This document shows, piece after piece, positions 1 through 9,354 of a DNA stretch of 21,188 nucleotides. Source of the stretch: Halocaridina rubra (lineage: Eukaryota; Arthropoda; Malacostraca; Decapoda; Atyidae); the NCBI GenBank assembly GCA_037179515.1, contig JAXCGZ010023925.1:1-21188 (forward strand). The letters are read 5' to 3'. Every line of letters starts with the position of its first letter. Positions within the stretch are counted from its first letter, which is position 1. The notes under the pieces were generated by a model. That model was not told the DNA's origin, did not search any database, and saw nothing but the letters and a program-made list of their open reading frames with translations. Position numbers and translations under genes: made by a program.

Positions 1-2325
1 GTCATATGTCTATCTAATCTACATTTGAAGGTGTCTAAGGTATTGGCATTTACTATCATACTAGGAAGCTTGTTCCATGCATCAGCTACTCTATTACCAA
101 ACCAATTTTTACCAATTTCCCTTCTGAACCTAAATTTATCAAGCTTAAATCCATTATTACGAGTTCTGGTTTGATCATGAATTTTTAAAATTTTATTAAT
201 ATCTCCCTTGTTAATCCCTTTAAACCATTTATACACTTCAATCATATCCCCCTTAACTCTTCGCCTCTCTAGAGAATGTAGATTAAGTTTTTTTAATCTG
301 TCCTCATATGGTAGATTTCTGATATTGTGTATCATCTTGGTCATTCTTCGCTGCACTCTCTCCAAGGATTCAATTTCCATTCTATAATAGGGTGACCAGA
401 ATTGCACAGCATAATCTAAATGGGGCCTAACTAATGCAAGATAGAGCTGCAAAATAACTTTTTCCGTCCTATTGCTAACGCTTCTTGAGATAAATCCTAA
501 AATTCTGACTGCTGTGCATTGCTCTCTTGGCTTAAGACTACTACTCACAAGAACTCCCAAATCCCTTTCACACTGAGAACTCATGATTTCATGGTTATTT
601 AGCTAATAACTAGTATTGTCTTTTATAGTACCCATTTTAACTACTTTACATTTTTCAACATTAAATTCCATTTGCCATTTGTCCGACCATTCAGATAATC
701 TATTTAGATCTTCCTGTAAAGCATGAATGTCTTCTTTTCCATTTATAGTTCTACCTATTTTAGTGTCGTCTGCGAATTTACTTAGGTTACTACTGATATC
801 CGAATCCAGATCATTTAGATATACGATGAATAATAGGGGACCCAGTACCGAGCCTTGTGGTACCCCGCTAGTAACCGAGCCCCACTCTGATTTCTCTCCA
901 TTTATGCAAACCCTCTGTTTTCTGTCTTTTAACCATTGTTTGATCCATCTGAGCACAGCTCCTCCTATACCATGAGCTTCCAGCTTTTTAACTAATCTTT
1001 TGTGAGGAACTCTATCAAAAGCTTTGCTAAAATCTAGATATATTGTATCATATTCTTTGCCACAATCTACTGCCTCGTAAACTTCTGAATAAAAAGACAG
1101 TAAGTTTGTAAGGCACGAAAAACCCTTAAGAAACCCGTGTTGTGAAAGTTTTATCAGTCTGTGTAATTCTAGATGTGCCCTTATTTTATTTGCAATTATG
1201 GATTCTAGAATCTTACCCACTGTTGACGTTAAACTTACCGACCTATAATTATTCTTTTTAACACGTTCTCCTTTTTTAAATATTGGTACCACATCTGCCA
1301 ATTTCCACTCCATGGGTACCGATCCTAATTTTATTGAATTATTAAATAATGCAGTTAGAGGACAACTAAGCTCTTCCTTGCATTCCTTTAATATTCTAGC
1401 ATATATTCCATCAGGTCCCGGAGATTTATGAGCCTTTAATTTATCTATTTCTTTTATTACCTCCTCTTTCGTAATATTTATTGAACTAAGTATATTATCG
1501 GGACTGTCTCTGTAAATGGATTCTACTTCCGGAATATTTTCCAAGTTTTCATTTGTAAATACAGATAAGAAATAATCATTTAAACATGTACACATCACGT
1601 TATCGTCATCTGTGATATGGCCATTGGCTACTTCAATTGGTCCGACTTTTTCCTTAAATTTTGTTTGATAGTGTTGATAAAACCCTTTAGGATTTTCTTT
1701 AGCTTCTCCTGCTATTCTAACTTCGCATTTTCTTTTCGACTCTCTAACTATCTTTTTAACTTCCCTGTTTAACTGTATATATTGCTGCCTCACCTGCTCT
1801 TCACCTCTTTTTAGTTTCCTGTATATTCCTCTTTTAATACCTATAAGATTCTTTATTCTATTGTTCATCCATTTAGGGTCATTTTTTCTTGATCTGCAAT
1901 GTTTCATGGGAATATAGTCTCTCTGACTATTCTTAAGAGTCATGACAAAATTGTTATATTCCTCATCCAAATTTATATTAACTGACGGACTGCTGTTCTT
2001 TCCTGTGAGAGAATTTAATGTATTGATCTTATCTTGTGATAATCCTTGGCATGTGGTACTCAAATTTTGGGGTAATCCGCTACCTGCGACCTGACCTGCT
2101 GGATTAACTACCCACATCTGTACCCCAGAAATCCCTTCCCATACCTCATTAGATAATTTAGTTTTTAAGCCCTCAAAATCTCCTGCTCTAAAGTTTGGAA
2201 CAATATTCTTATTTTCCTTTATAGTTTCCTTGAAAATTATGTTAAATCTAATGGAATCATGGTCACTGTTGCCCAATTTTTCACCAACTTCTAAATTTGT
2301 AACCATATTCTCTCTATTACTAAGA
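1..2325 (-). mobile_element. LINE copy A (CR1-like family 1), 5'-truncated, 3' end outside window
   Basis: Position 1 aligns base for base with position 5160 of copy B, and the match continues with scattered substitutions to about 2325, where it stops abruptly inside the endonuclease end (B residue ~247). The 3' UTR and tail lie outside the window. The 5' truncation is what incomplete target-primed reverse transcription normally leaves. The bases after 2325 are unrelated to B. Confidence 0.92.
1..2325 (-). pseudogene. ORF2 remnant of copy A (RT without endonuclease)
   Basis: This is the linker and reverse transcriptase part of a LINE ORF2, matching B residues ~247-1029. Visible RT motifs are SPGPDGI, DFSKAFD (motif A), GVPQGSVLGP and FADD, so the polymerase core itself is present. 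Two lesions mark it as dead. A TAG stop at 605-603 replaces the Lys of TSYKLNN and separates the C-terminal domain. A 15-bp in-frame deletion near 507 removes five residues (NKANR) next to AVRILGF. The open stretch 603-2432 runs upstream past the element edge, so its first ~35 residues (from 2432) are unrelated flanking sequence and not part of the family. Other changes from B include P to S in NYRPVSL. The endonuclease is missing. Confidence 0.9.
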
Positions 2326-2625
2326 GAAGATAGAACTCGTTCCCTCAGCTTTCTCAGTGTTCTCCCGTCACTTAAAATGAAAACGCCATTTGATGTATGG
2401 AGACATTTATGAAATATTATTTCTACGAGCAAGGCGTTGAATCATAAATTATGAGGTAACATCAATTCCAACAGTAGGAGCATCAACAACAAACACAACA
2501 TCAACAACAAAAACAACAAAACTGACGAGTGTAACATCGTCATCTTGAGAACTGAATTTACTAATTGGCTGATATCTATAATTAGCATCCTGCTAATCAC
2601 TTCCTGACATCAGGAGTTCGCCTGA

Positions 2626-2627
<2 letters not shown>
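2326..2627. other. Gene-free spacer with CAA-rich stretch
   Basis: This stretch follows the 5' edge of copy A. The only structure I see is a CAA/AAC-rich low-complexity run at about 2460-2522. No convincing coding sequence, RNA gene or known repeat was recognised. Confidence 0.6.
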
Positions 2628-2710
<83 letters not shown>

Positions 2711-2711
2711 C
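2628..2711. repeat. (CT)n microsatellite
   Basis: About 84 bp of CT dinucleotide repeat with a single CC interruption near 2685. Open frames across it (alternating Arg/Glu on the minus strand) are repeat artefacts. Confidence 0.97.
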
Positions 2712-2988
2712 TGAATGCAATTTCTTACAAAATTCCCTTTTACGCTGAAATGATCAAAGCGGGGTTCCAAACCTGCCGGAATCCGAACCTCGGAATTTTT
2801 TTTTCCTTGAGAAACCGCAAAATGTCGTTCTTTACAATTTTCGAGAAAATATTTTGCCCGGGGCAGGTCAGTTTGCAATAAATTTTGTAAATATTTTTGT
2901 TCACGACTTGCGTGCATTTTTATTTTATTTTTGGTCCTTGCGTTTGGTTCTTAGTATTTTCATGTATTTAATTTTATTTACACACCGC

Positions 2989-2991
<3 letters not shown>
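2712..2991. other. Gene-free spacer, AT-rich
   Basis: This is a unique-looking AT-rich sequence between the CT and CA microsatellites. Short open frames on both strands have no recognisable motifs and are partly made of the flanking repeats. I see nothing else in it. Confidence 0.5.

Positions 2992-3037
<46 letters not shown>
2992..3037. repeat. (CA)n microsatellite
   Basis: A perfect CA dinucleotide array of about 46 bp, preceded by an imperfect CACACCGCCCT lead-in. Confidence 0.97.
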
Positions 3038-3039
<2 letters not shown>

Positions 3040-3276
3040 AGACTTTAGTTGTCAAGAATTTAATAATAATAATTGTACGTTATTATTTATTTTATGGTTA
3101 ACATTTCTTCAGTATAGCCTATTCCTATCCTCTATTCGTCTCACCCCCCTCCCCTTTACTTACCCAATTTTGTCCTCTGCCTCCACTCTTAGCGTCCTCT
3201 GTTCTTCTCTTTGCATTTTTTCTCATTCCTTATTCTTGTTGCTTTCTTTCTCTCTGCCTCCTTCTTTGTTATTATG
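3038..3276. other. Gene-free spacer, pyrimidine-rich at its 3' half
   Basis: AT-rich to about 3120, then strongly C/T-biased on the plus strand, grading into the TTC microsatellite. No gene seen. Confidence 0.5.
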
Positions 3277-3388
3277 TCTTCTTCTTCTTCTTCTTCTTCT
3301 TCTTCTTCTTCTTCTTCTTCTTCTTCTTCTTCTTCTTCTTCTTCTTCTTCTTTTTCTTTTTCTTTTTCTTCTTCTTCTTCTTCTTCTT
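3277..3388. repeat. (TTC)n microsatellite with TTTTTC interruption
   Basis: About 110 bp of TTC/CTT triplets with a short CTTTTT variant block around 3350-3369, and a second small TTC cluster at about 3431-3450. The poly-Ser, poly-Leu and poly-Arg open frames here come from the repeat in its three phases. The plus-strand homopurine/homopyrimidine character could favour triplex DNA, which is an inference only. Confidence 0.96.
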
Positions 3389-3597
3389 GCTGCCTCCGTC
3401 ATGATCACATTTACCCTTCTTTCTTCTACCTCCTTCTTCTTCTTCTTCTTCCTCGTGTCTCTTTCTCCCTTTTCTCTTCCTTATGCAGGCTCCTATTTAG
3501 GAGGGTCTTGGAGCCCTTACAGCTAAGTGACTGTGCTACTTCCTCGAATTTACTGAAGTTAAGGACCTCCTTCGCTCCGGCAAAAATGACTTAACCT

Positions 3598-4055
3598 CTA
3601 GAGCACCCTGTAATAGCAAATAATCCCTAGAGCACTTTTTTAAATGGGTAATCCCTAGAGCACGTCTTGAAGATGAATACCTAAAACACCCTTTTAAGAT
3701 GAGTAATCCCTAGAGCATTTTTAAAGCGAGTAATCCCTCAAGCACCTTTTATAGATGAGTAATCCCTAGAGCATCTATAAAGATGAGCAATCCCTGGATA
3801 AACCTTATAATAGGAATAATCCCTAGAACGTCTTTTCAAGATGAAACCTCCTAAGAGACAAATAATCCTTAAAAACTTGGTAGAGATAAATAATTTGTAT
3901 AAACCTTTTAAAGATAGAGTAATCCTTGAATAACCTTTTAGAGATAAGGTAATCCATAAATAACCTTTTAGAGAGGAATAATCGCTAGGAAATCTTTTTA
4001 AAGAGGAATTATCACCAGAAAACTTTTAAAAAAATTAATAATCCTTATAAATCCT
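3598..4055. repeat. Degenerate ~29-bp minisatellite, first block
   Basis: A motif close to AATCCCTAGAGCACC, followed by TTTTAAAGATGAGT, recurs about fifteen times. Unit starts that I could place are 3622, 3650, 3676, 3705, 3732, 3761, 3789, 3818, 3864, 3892, 3921, 3951, 3980, 4010 and 4040, with spacings mostly 26-30 bp. Units are well preserved at the left and decay to the right. It encodes no protein. Confidence 0.9.
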
Positions 4056-4221
4056 TGTTGTTGTTTGAAGTTTAATGTGCCACTGTTAATCCCCAATCGA
4101 ATGGGAGTGGATAGAGCAAGATTGGAGCTGGGAATTAAGGGCTGGATCCCCTTCATAATGTCCCGCGTTGGGCTGAAACACGGGTTTTTACTTCTCTATA
4201 TGAGCGGTCTAAGCATCGCGA
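4056..4221. other. Non-repeat segment interrupting the minisatellite
   Basis: About 165 bp with higher GC than its surroundings and no copy of the 29-bp motif. A short open frame spans 4065-4262 (65 codons) but has no recognisable domain and runs into the repeat. It may be an old insertion or the original unique sequence between two arrays. No target duplication was evident. Confidence 0.5.
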
Positions 4222-4600
4222 TATATTTAAAGAACCTTGTAGATATGATTAATCCCCATTGAATATTATAAAGATTTATGCGTAAAGTATATAGGTAAAT
4301 AATCCTTAGAGAACCTTTTAAATATCAAAAATAATCTGTAAAGAACCATATTAAAACGAATAATCCATGGAGGACCTTATAAAGAATATTTCATTAGTGT
4401 AAAGATAAATCATTTATAGAGAACCTTTTAAAGATTAAAAATCTTTAGAGATCTTTGTAATATTTGATAATCCCTAGAGAATATTTAAAAGATCAGTAAT
4501 CGCCAGAAAACCTTTAGATGATAAATAATCCCCAGGGTATCTTGTAAAGATGAAGAGTCTCTAAAAAACCTTGTAAGCAAGAATAATCTGAGAATCTCAT
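4222..4600. repeat. Degenerate ~29-bp minisatellite, second block
   Basis: This continues the same family: AATCC-type unit starts at 4251, 4301, 4333, 4362, 4440, 4469, 4498, 4527 and 4585, again spaced about 29-32 bp where adjacent units are legible. It is more diverged than the first block. The right edge grades into an AAAC-rich run near 4600. Confidence 0.82.
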
Positions 4601-4973
4601 AACAAACAAAACAAACAAACAAAAACATTTATTTCCATTTTGTACAATGGTTATTCAACATTAATAGTAACTTATAAGTAGACATGTAATTAAACTAACA
4701 AATAAGAGGGTTAGACATATAGTTAAATTAAATGTAGCTTTTATAGAAAATAATAATGCTGTAATAAAAATGTTACAATAATGTTAATAATAAAGTAGTA
4801 AGTATGCCACTAGATACAGGATCGTTATTATCGGCATCATTTCCATATTTGTTTCCTTACAATGAGAATAATTAGTTCTTAATGAGCAGCAACTATTTGT
4901 CCAAAAGAAAACTGCATAGTTTGCCTTTGAAAGCTGTGAAAGAGGATGCATTTTTAAGATGCTCTGGAATATT
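4601..4973. other. AT-rich spacer, target of LINE copy B
   Basis: Begins with an (AAAC)n-like run (about 4601-4627), then AT-rich sequence. A minus-strand open frame of 65 codons (4784-4981) has no motif I recognise and its start lies in the LINE tail, so it is not called as a gene. Copy B's tail begins at its right edge. Confidence 0.5.
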
Positions 4974-4993
4974 AAGAACATAAGAACATAAGA
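4974..4993 (-). repeat. 3'-terminal (TTCTTATG)n tail of copy B
   Basis: Just over two units of AACATAAG on the plus strand, i.e. (TTCTTATG)n at the minus-strand 3' end. Copy C has nearly four units (9355-9384) and copies D and E have two each (10385-10401, 11401-11417). It plays the role of the short tandem tails of CR1 elements, used in target priming. Confidence 0.88.
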
Positions 4994-5011
4994 ATAGAGG
5001 ACACTGCAACA

Positions 5012-5034
5012 TGCCTACTGGCACACACGAGGCA
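5012..5034 (-). other. Conserved 3'-UTR hairpin of family 1 (copy B)
   Basis: On the minus strand TGCCT and AGGCA pair as a 5-bp stem around a 13-nt loop, shortly before the terminal repeats. The same arms occur at 9404-9408/9422-9426 (C), 10421-10425/10439-10443 (D) and 11437-11441/11455-11459 (E). A 3' stem-loop recognised by the reverse transcriptase is known in related LINEs. That role here is inferred. Confidence 0.6.
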
Positions 5035-5140
5035 GCTCCATTTTTGAATTGTATTTTCAGCATGTCTAACCTATTCTATTCTACTCTACTTATTTATTCT
5101 GTTTTTCTTTTTATGATTTTTCTAATAAGCACTAACCTAT

Positions 5141-8100
5141 TCATACCCACCCTACCTCTGTCATATGTCTATCTAATCTACATTTGAAGGTGTCTAAGGT
5201 ATTGGCATTTACTATCCTACTAGGAAGCTTGTTCCATGCATCAGCTACTCTATTACCAAACCAATTTTTACCAATTTCCCTTCTGAACCTAAATTTATCA
5301 AGCTTAAATCCATTATTACGAGTTCTGGTTTGATCATGAATTTTTAAAACTTTATTAATATCTCCCTTGTTAATCCCTTTAAACCATTTATACACTTCAA
5401 TCATATCCCCCCTAACTCTTCGCCTCTCTAGAGAATGTAGATTAAGTTTTTTTAATCTGTCCTCATATGGTAGATTTCTGATATTGTGTATCATCTTGGT
5501 CATTCTTCGTTGCACTCTCTCCAAGGATTCAATTTCCATTCTATAATAGGGTGACCAGAATTGCACAGCATAATCTAAATGGGGCCTAACTAATGCAAGA
5601 TAGAGCTGCAAAATAACTTTTTCCGTCCTATTGCTGACGCTTCTTGAGATAAATCCTAAAATTCTGTTTGCTTTATTTCTGACTGCTGTGCATTGCTCTC
5701 TTGGCTTAAGACTACTACTCACAAGAACTCCCAAATCCCTTTCACACTGAGAACTCATGATTTCATGGTTATTTAGCTTATAACTAGTATTGTCTTTTAT
5801 AGTACCCATTTTAACTACTTTACATTTTTCAACATTAAATTCCATTTGCCATTTGTCCGACCATTCAGATAATCTATTTAGATCTTCCTGTAAAGCATGA
5901 ATGTCTTCTTTTCCGTTTATAGTTCTACCTATTTTAGTGTCGTCTGCGAATTTACTTAGGTTACTACTGATATCCGAATCCAGATCATTTAAATATACGA
6001 TAAATAATAGAGGACCCAGTACCGAGCCTTGTGGTACCCCGCTTGTAACCGAGCCCCACTCTGATTTCTCTCCATTTATGCAAACCCTCTGTTTTCTGTC
6101 TTTTAACCATTGTTTGATCCATCTGAGCACAGCTCCTCCTATACCATGAGCTTCCAGCTTTTTAACTAATCTTTTGTGAGGAACTCTATCAAAAGCTTTG
6201 CTAAAATCTAGATATATTGTATCATATTCTTTGCCACAATCTACTGCCTCGTAAACTTCTGAATAAAAAGACAGTAAGTTTGTAAGGCACGAAAAACCCT
6301 TAAGAAACCCGTGTTGTGAAAGTTTTATCAGTCTGTGTAATTCTAGATGTGCCCTTATTTTATTTGCAATTATGGATTCTAGAATCTTACCCACTGTTGA
6401 CGTTAAACTTACCGGCCTATAATTATTCTTTTTAACACGTTCTCCTTTTTTAAATATTGGTACCACATCTGCCAATTTCCACTCCATGGGTACCGATCCT
6501 AATTTTATTGAATTATTAAATAATGCAGTTAGAGGACAACTAAGCTCTTCCTTGCATTCCTTTAATATTCTAGCATATATTCCATCAGGTCCCGGAGATT
6601 TATGAGCCTTTAATTTATCTATTTCTTTTATTACCTCCTCTCTCGTAATATTTATTGAACTAAGTATATTATCGGGACTGTCTCTGTAAATGGATTCTAC
6701 TTCCGGAATATTTTCCAAGTTTTCATTTGTAAATACAGATAAGAAATAATCATTTAAACATGTACACATCACTTTATCGTCATCTGTGATATGGCCATTG
6801 GCTACTTCAATTGGTCCGACTTTTTCCTTAAATTTTGTTTGATAATGTTGATAAAACCCTTTAGGATTTTCTTTAGCTTCTCCTGCTATTCGAACTTCGT
6901 ATTTTCTTTTCGACTCTCTAACTATCTTTTTAACTTCCCTGTTTAACTGTATATATTGCTGCCTCACCTGCTCTTCACCTCTTTTTAATTTCCTGTATAT
7001 TCCTCTTTTAATACCTATAAGATTCTTTATTCTATTGTTCATCCATTTAGGGTCATTTTTTCTTGATCTGCAATGTTTCATGGGAATATAGTCTCTCTGA
7101 CTATTCTTAAGAGTCATGACAAAATTGTTATATTCCTCATCCAAATTTATATTAACTGACGGACTGCTGTTCTTTCCTGTGAGAGAATTTAATGTATTGA
7201 TCTTATCTTGTGATAATCCTTGGCATGTGGTACCCAAATTTCGGGGTAATCCGCTACCTGCGACCTGACCTGCTGGATTAACTACCCACATCTGTACCCC
7301 AGAAATCCCTTCCCATACCTCATTAGATAATTTAGTTTTTAAGCCCTCAAAATCTCCTGCTCTAAAGTTTGGAACAATATTCTTATTTTCCTTTATAGTT
7401 TCCTTGAAAATTATGTTAAATCTAATGGAATCATGGTCACTGTTGCCCAATTTTTCACCAACTTCTAAATTTGTAACCATATTCTCTCTATTACTAAGAA
7501 CTAAATCTAGTGTATTCACCCCCCGTGTTGCTTCATGTACATGCTGAGAAAGGAAATTGTCTTCTACTACTTCCAAAAACTCCTTAGAGCTACTATCACC
7601 TGTTATGGTTTCCCAGTTAATATGTCTAAAATTAAAATCGCCTACAATGCAAACTCTATTTGACCTGCTCACTTTAGAAATTTCATCGTATATAACTTGC
7701 GACTCTATATTATCTAGATCAGGTGGTCTGTAGACTACTCCTACAACTAGACTTTCTATATTATTTTTAATTTCAACCCATAAGGTTTCTGAATTTAGAT
7801 TTGTCTTAATTCCAGACTTAATGCAGCTTCTGAGGCTATCTTTAATATACATAATTACCCCTCCCCCTCTTTTATCTGCACTACGATCAGCATTATAAAG
7901 TTTATATCCTGTAATTATGTACTCAGCTTTGAGGTGTTTGCTTTCTAATTTAATCCAACTTTCACTAATGCATATTATATCCGGTCTCTCACTACATACT
8001 ATGGCTCTCAGTTCTTCTATCTTGTTACCTAAACTACAGCTATTTGTATAATATACTTTTAAACTTTCTCTAGCTTCACCCTTCTTGTGGCTATTCTTTT

Positions 8101-8212
8101 TGTTAATATTTGTTCTATGTAACAAATGGTTCTTATCCTTAGACTCCCAGTTATTTGACCCACTATTTACTGAACCCTTACTGACTAATTTCTCTGCACA
8201 AGTATTAATCAT
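5141..8212 (-). CDS. ORF2: APE endonuclease-reverse transcriptase, intact (copy B)
   Basis: This ORF2 encodes the enzyme that nicks the target and copies the element RNA by target-primed reverse transcription. The open frame begins at a TTG at 8233, where ORF2 residue numbering starts. The first ATG is residue 8 (8212), 14 nt past the ORF1 stop, and I take it as the start, giving 1023 residues. The endonuclease (about 58-275) shows N64, E91, GDFN 198-201 and SDH 265-267. The RT shows SPGPDGI 546-552, motif A D676 in DFSKAFD, GVPQGSVLGP 732-741 and FADD 762-765. A C-terminal domain includes DYAVQFWSPY (~887-896) and NRVADAWNKLP (~994-1004). All catalytic positions I can see are present and there is no internal stop or frameshift. 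One oddity is that NSRSL near the active-site Asn is NSCSL (R66C) here, while F and G have Arg. The stop is TGA. Confidence 0.93.
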   Translation of the reverse strand: MINTCAEKLVSKGSVNSGSNNWESKDKNHLLHRTNINKKNSHKKGEARESLKVYYTNSCSLGNKIEELRAIVCSERPDIICISESWIKLESKHLKAEYIITGYKLYNADRSADKRGGGVIMYIKDSLRSCIKSGIKTNLNSETLWVEIKNNIESLVVGVVYRPPDLDNIESQVIYDEISKVSRSNRVCIVGDFNFRHINWETITGDSSSKEFLEVVEDNFLSQHVHEATRGVNTLDLVLSNRENMVTNLEVGEKLGNSDHDSIRFNIIFKETIKENKNIVPNFRAGDFEGLKTKLSNEVWEGISGVQMWVVNPAGQVAGSGLPRNLGTTCQGLSQDKINTLNSLTGKNSSPSVNINLDEEYNNFVMTLKNSQRDYIPMKHCRSRKNDPKWMNNRIKNLIGIKRGIYRKLKRGEEQVRQQYIQLNREVKKIVRESKRKYEVRIAGEAKENPKGFYQHYQTKFKEKVGPIEVANGHITDDDKVMCTCLNDYFLSVFTNENLENIPEVESIYRDSPDNILSSINITREEVIKEIDKLKAHKSPGPDGIYARILKECKEELSCPLTALFNNSIKLGSVPMEWKLADVVPIFKKGERVKKNNYRPVSLTSTVGKILESIIANKIRAHLELHRLIKLSQHGFLKGFSCLTNLLSFYSEVYEAVDCGKEYDTIYLDFSKAFDRVPHKRLVKKLEAHGIGGAVLRWIKQWLKDRKQRVCINGEKSEWGSVTSGVPQGSVLGPLLFIVYLNDLDSDISSNLSKFADDTKIGRTINGKEDIHALQEDLNRLSEWSDKWQMEFNVEKCKVVKMGTIKDNTSYKLNNHEIMSSQCERDLGVLVSSSLKPREQCTAVRNKANRILGFISRSVSNRTEKVILQLYLALVRPHLDYAVQFWSPYYRMEIESLERVQRRMTKMIHNIRNLPYEDRLKKLNLHSLERRRVRGDMIEVYKWFKGINKGDINKVLKIHDQTRTRNNGFKLDKFRFRREIGKNWFGNRVADAWNKLPSRIVNANTLDTFKCRLDRHMTEVGWV

Positions 8213-8226
8213 TTCATTATTTGTGT

Positions 8227-9216
8227 CTAACAAAACCCCCCTACCTCTCTGTCTATCATACCAGCCAATACCGAGACACCTGAATTAGAAAGATGCACTC
8301 CATCCCTTGCATACATATGCTTACGACTAGTGAAGTGATCCCACCCGTCTATAAAACCTATATTATTCTCCCGACAGAAGACTTTCATCCTAGCATTTAC
8401 TCCTATAGCTCGAGACCATCACTCTGAACTTTGGCTAAGCCTAGGGAGAATACCACACATCACAGGAACTGCACCCCTTTCCCTAATCTTATCCAGGGCT
8501 TGTCTATACAACCTAATCAGCTCTTCACTTCAACCATCCTGCACGTCATTTCCCCCAGCTATCAAACAAACAACATCTTTTTTCTCAATCCAGCTATTTA
8601 TTGACTCACCCACCTTTTTCATACCTGCTCCAGGGAAAAAATATTTTCCTCTAACTCTATGCCTGAGTTTCCTGTCTACATATCTGCATAGTGAATCCCC
8701 TACAATTACCAAAGAACGAGACTTATCCGGAGGATGGGTTACTCCGACCTTGGGAGACTTACCTAGGCTCTTGACCTGAGAGCTTTTCCCACTTCCATTT
8801 CTACGATCGCTAGTACACCTATCTGACTCTATGGTTCCTGAAGAATTGCTGCCGCCACTGTCACATTCATCTCTAAGTGACCTAAATGAATTAGCAACCT
8901 GTAGTCTAAAAGTATCATTTTTCTTAAGAACAATTTTCGTTGAACCCTTATTCACAACTTTCCAGTCGTCTTCATTATTCAATCGACCCTTCCTGGTTAA
9001 CACCTCTACTTTACCTCTCAGATCCCTGTTCTCCTCAGCTAAGGATCTGACCTCCTGCCTGACTGCGGCCAACTCATTTCTTAAATTAAAAATGAGTTTG
9101 CTCGCGTCAGACGAGGACAAATCCCCAGCACAGCCACAAACAGCACCAACAACGACACCACCACCAACACCACTACCACTAACACCACCAGCACAAAGAA
9201 CACCACCACTCTCCAT
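8227..9216 (-). pseudogene. ORF1 with two nonsense codons (copy B)
   Basis: This corresponds to the 329-residue ORF1 of copy F: a Gly-rich N-terminus, a coiled coil (RNELAAVRQEVRSLAEENR), an Arg/Ser-rich linker, then the SGNH/GDSL esterase-type domain. ATG start at 9216-9214, followed by MESGGVLC. Two stops break the esterase half: TGA at 8532-8530, just after GGNDVQDG (Arg AGA in F), and TGA at 8421-8419 (Trp TGG in F). Frame is otherwise preserved to the TAG at 8229-8227. The truncated product (about 228 residues from the ATG) would keep the coiled coil, the GDS and the GGND blocks but lose the C-terminal Asp-His block, so it should not be catalytically competent. Confidence 0.88.
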
Positions 9217-9354
9217 TGTACTAAGTTTGGTCAAGATTAGAGCTACTGGAAGCACGTCCTCACTGGATGATAGTGATCATCTTTGAACCTGCTTCTGTGT
9301 TTGTTCTGTGAATAAAGAGCTCACTGCTCTGTCTTGTGTTGGTTCCCCTTATAT
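9217..9354 (-). promoter_or_regulatory. 5' UTR / probable internal promoter region of copy B
   Basis: About 138 bp between the tail of copy C and the ORF1 ATG. LINEs of this kind carry their promoter inside the 5' UTR. A TATAAGG string sits at the extreme minus-strand 5' edge (about 9353-9347). No other copy in the window keeps this region beyond the first ~55 bp (copy F diverges at 17183), so conservation cannot be judged here. Confidence 0.45.

Larger units (their letters stand above)
4974..9354 (-). mobile_element. LINE copy B (CR1-like family 1), near full length
   Basis: About 4.4 kb on the minus strand: 5' UTR (9217-9354), ORF1 (8227-9216, broken), ORF2 (5141-8212, intact), 3' UTR with hairpin (about 4994-5140) and a (TTCTTATG)n tail (4974-4993). 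An esterase-type ORF1, an APE-RT ORF2 and an 8-bp tandem tail instead of poly(A) are the known hallmarks of CR1-group elements. It is the only copy here with both ORFs and both ends. Its 5' edge touches the tail of copy C directly, so the exact first base is uncertain. Confidence 0.88.

Noticed and set aside
727..975. 82-codon plus-strand ORF, repeated at 5901-6149 and 12325-12573
   Set aside because: It recurs only because it is antisense to the conserved RT core of copies A, B and E, with no independent start context or motif.
2597..3048. ORFs with Arg/Glu and Thr/His alternation
   Set aside because: They are translations of the (CT)n and (CA)n repeats with short unrelated flanks.
3170..3594. 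Long plus- and minus-strand ORFs rich in Ser, Leu or Arg
   Set aside because: They are the three phases of the (TTC)n microsatellite and have no other content.
4784..4981. 65-codon minus-strand ORF left of copy B
   Set aside because: No recognisable domain, starts inside the LINE tail, in AT-rich DNA.
8085..8288. 67-codon plus-strand ORF, also at 15998-16201 and 17264-17485
   Set aside because: Antisense shadow of the ORF1-ORF2 junction of family 1.
8831..9286. Thr/Pro-rich plus-strand ORF of 151 codons, also at 16744-17196
   Set aside because: Antisense to ORF1. The esterase and coiled-coil motifs are on the minus strand.
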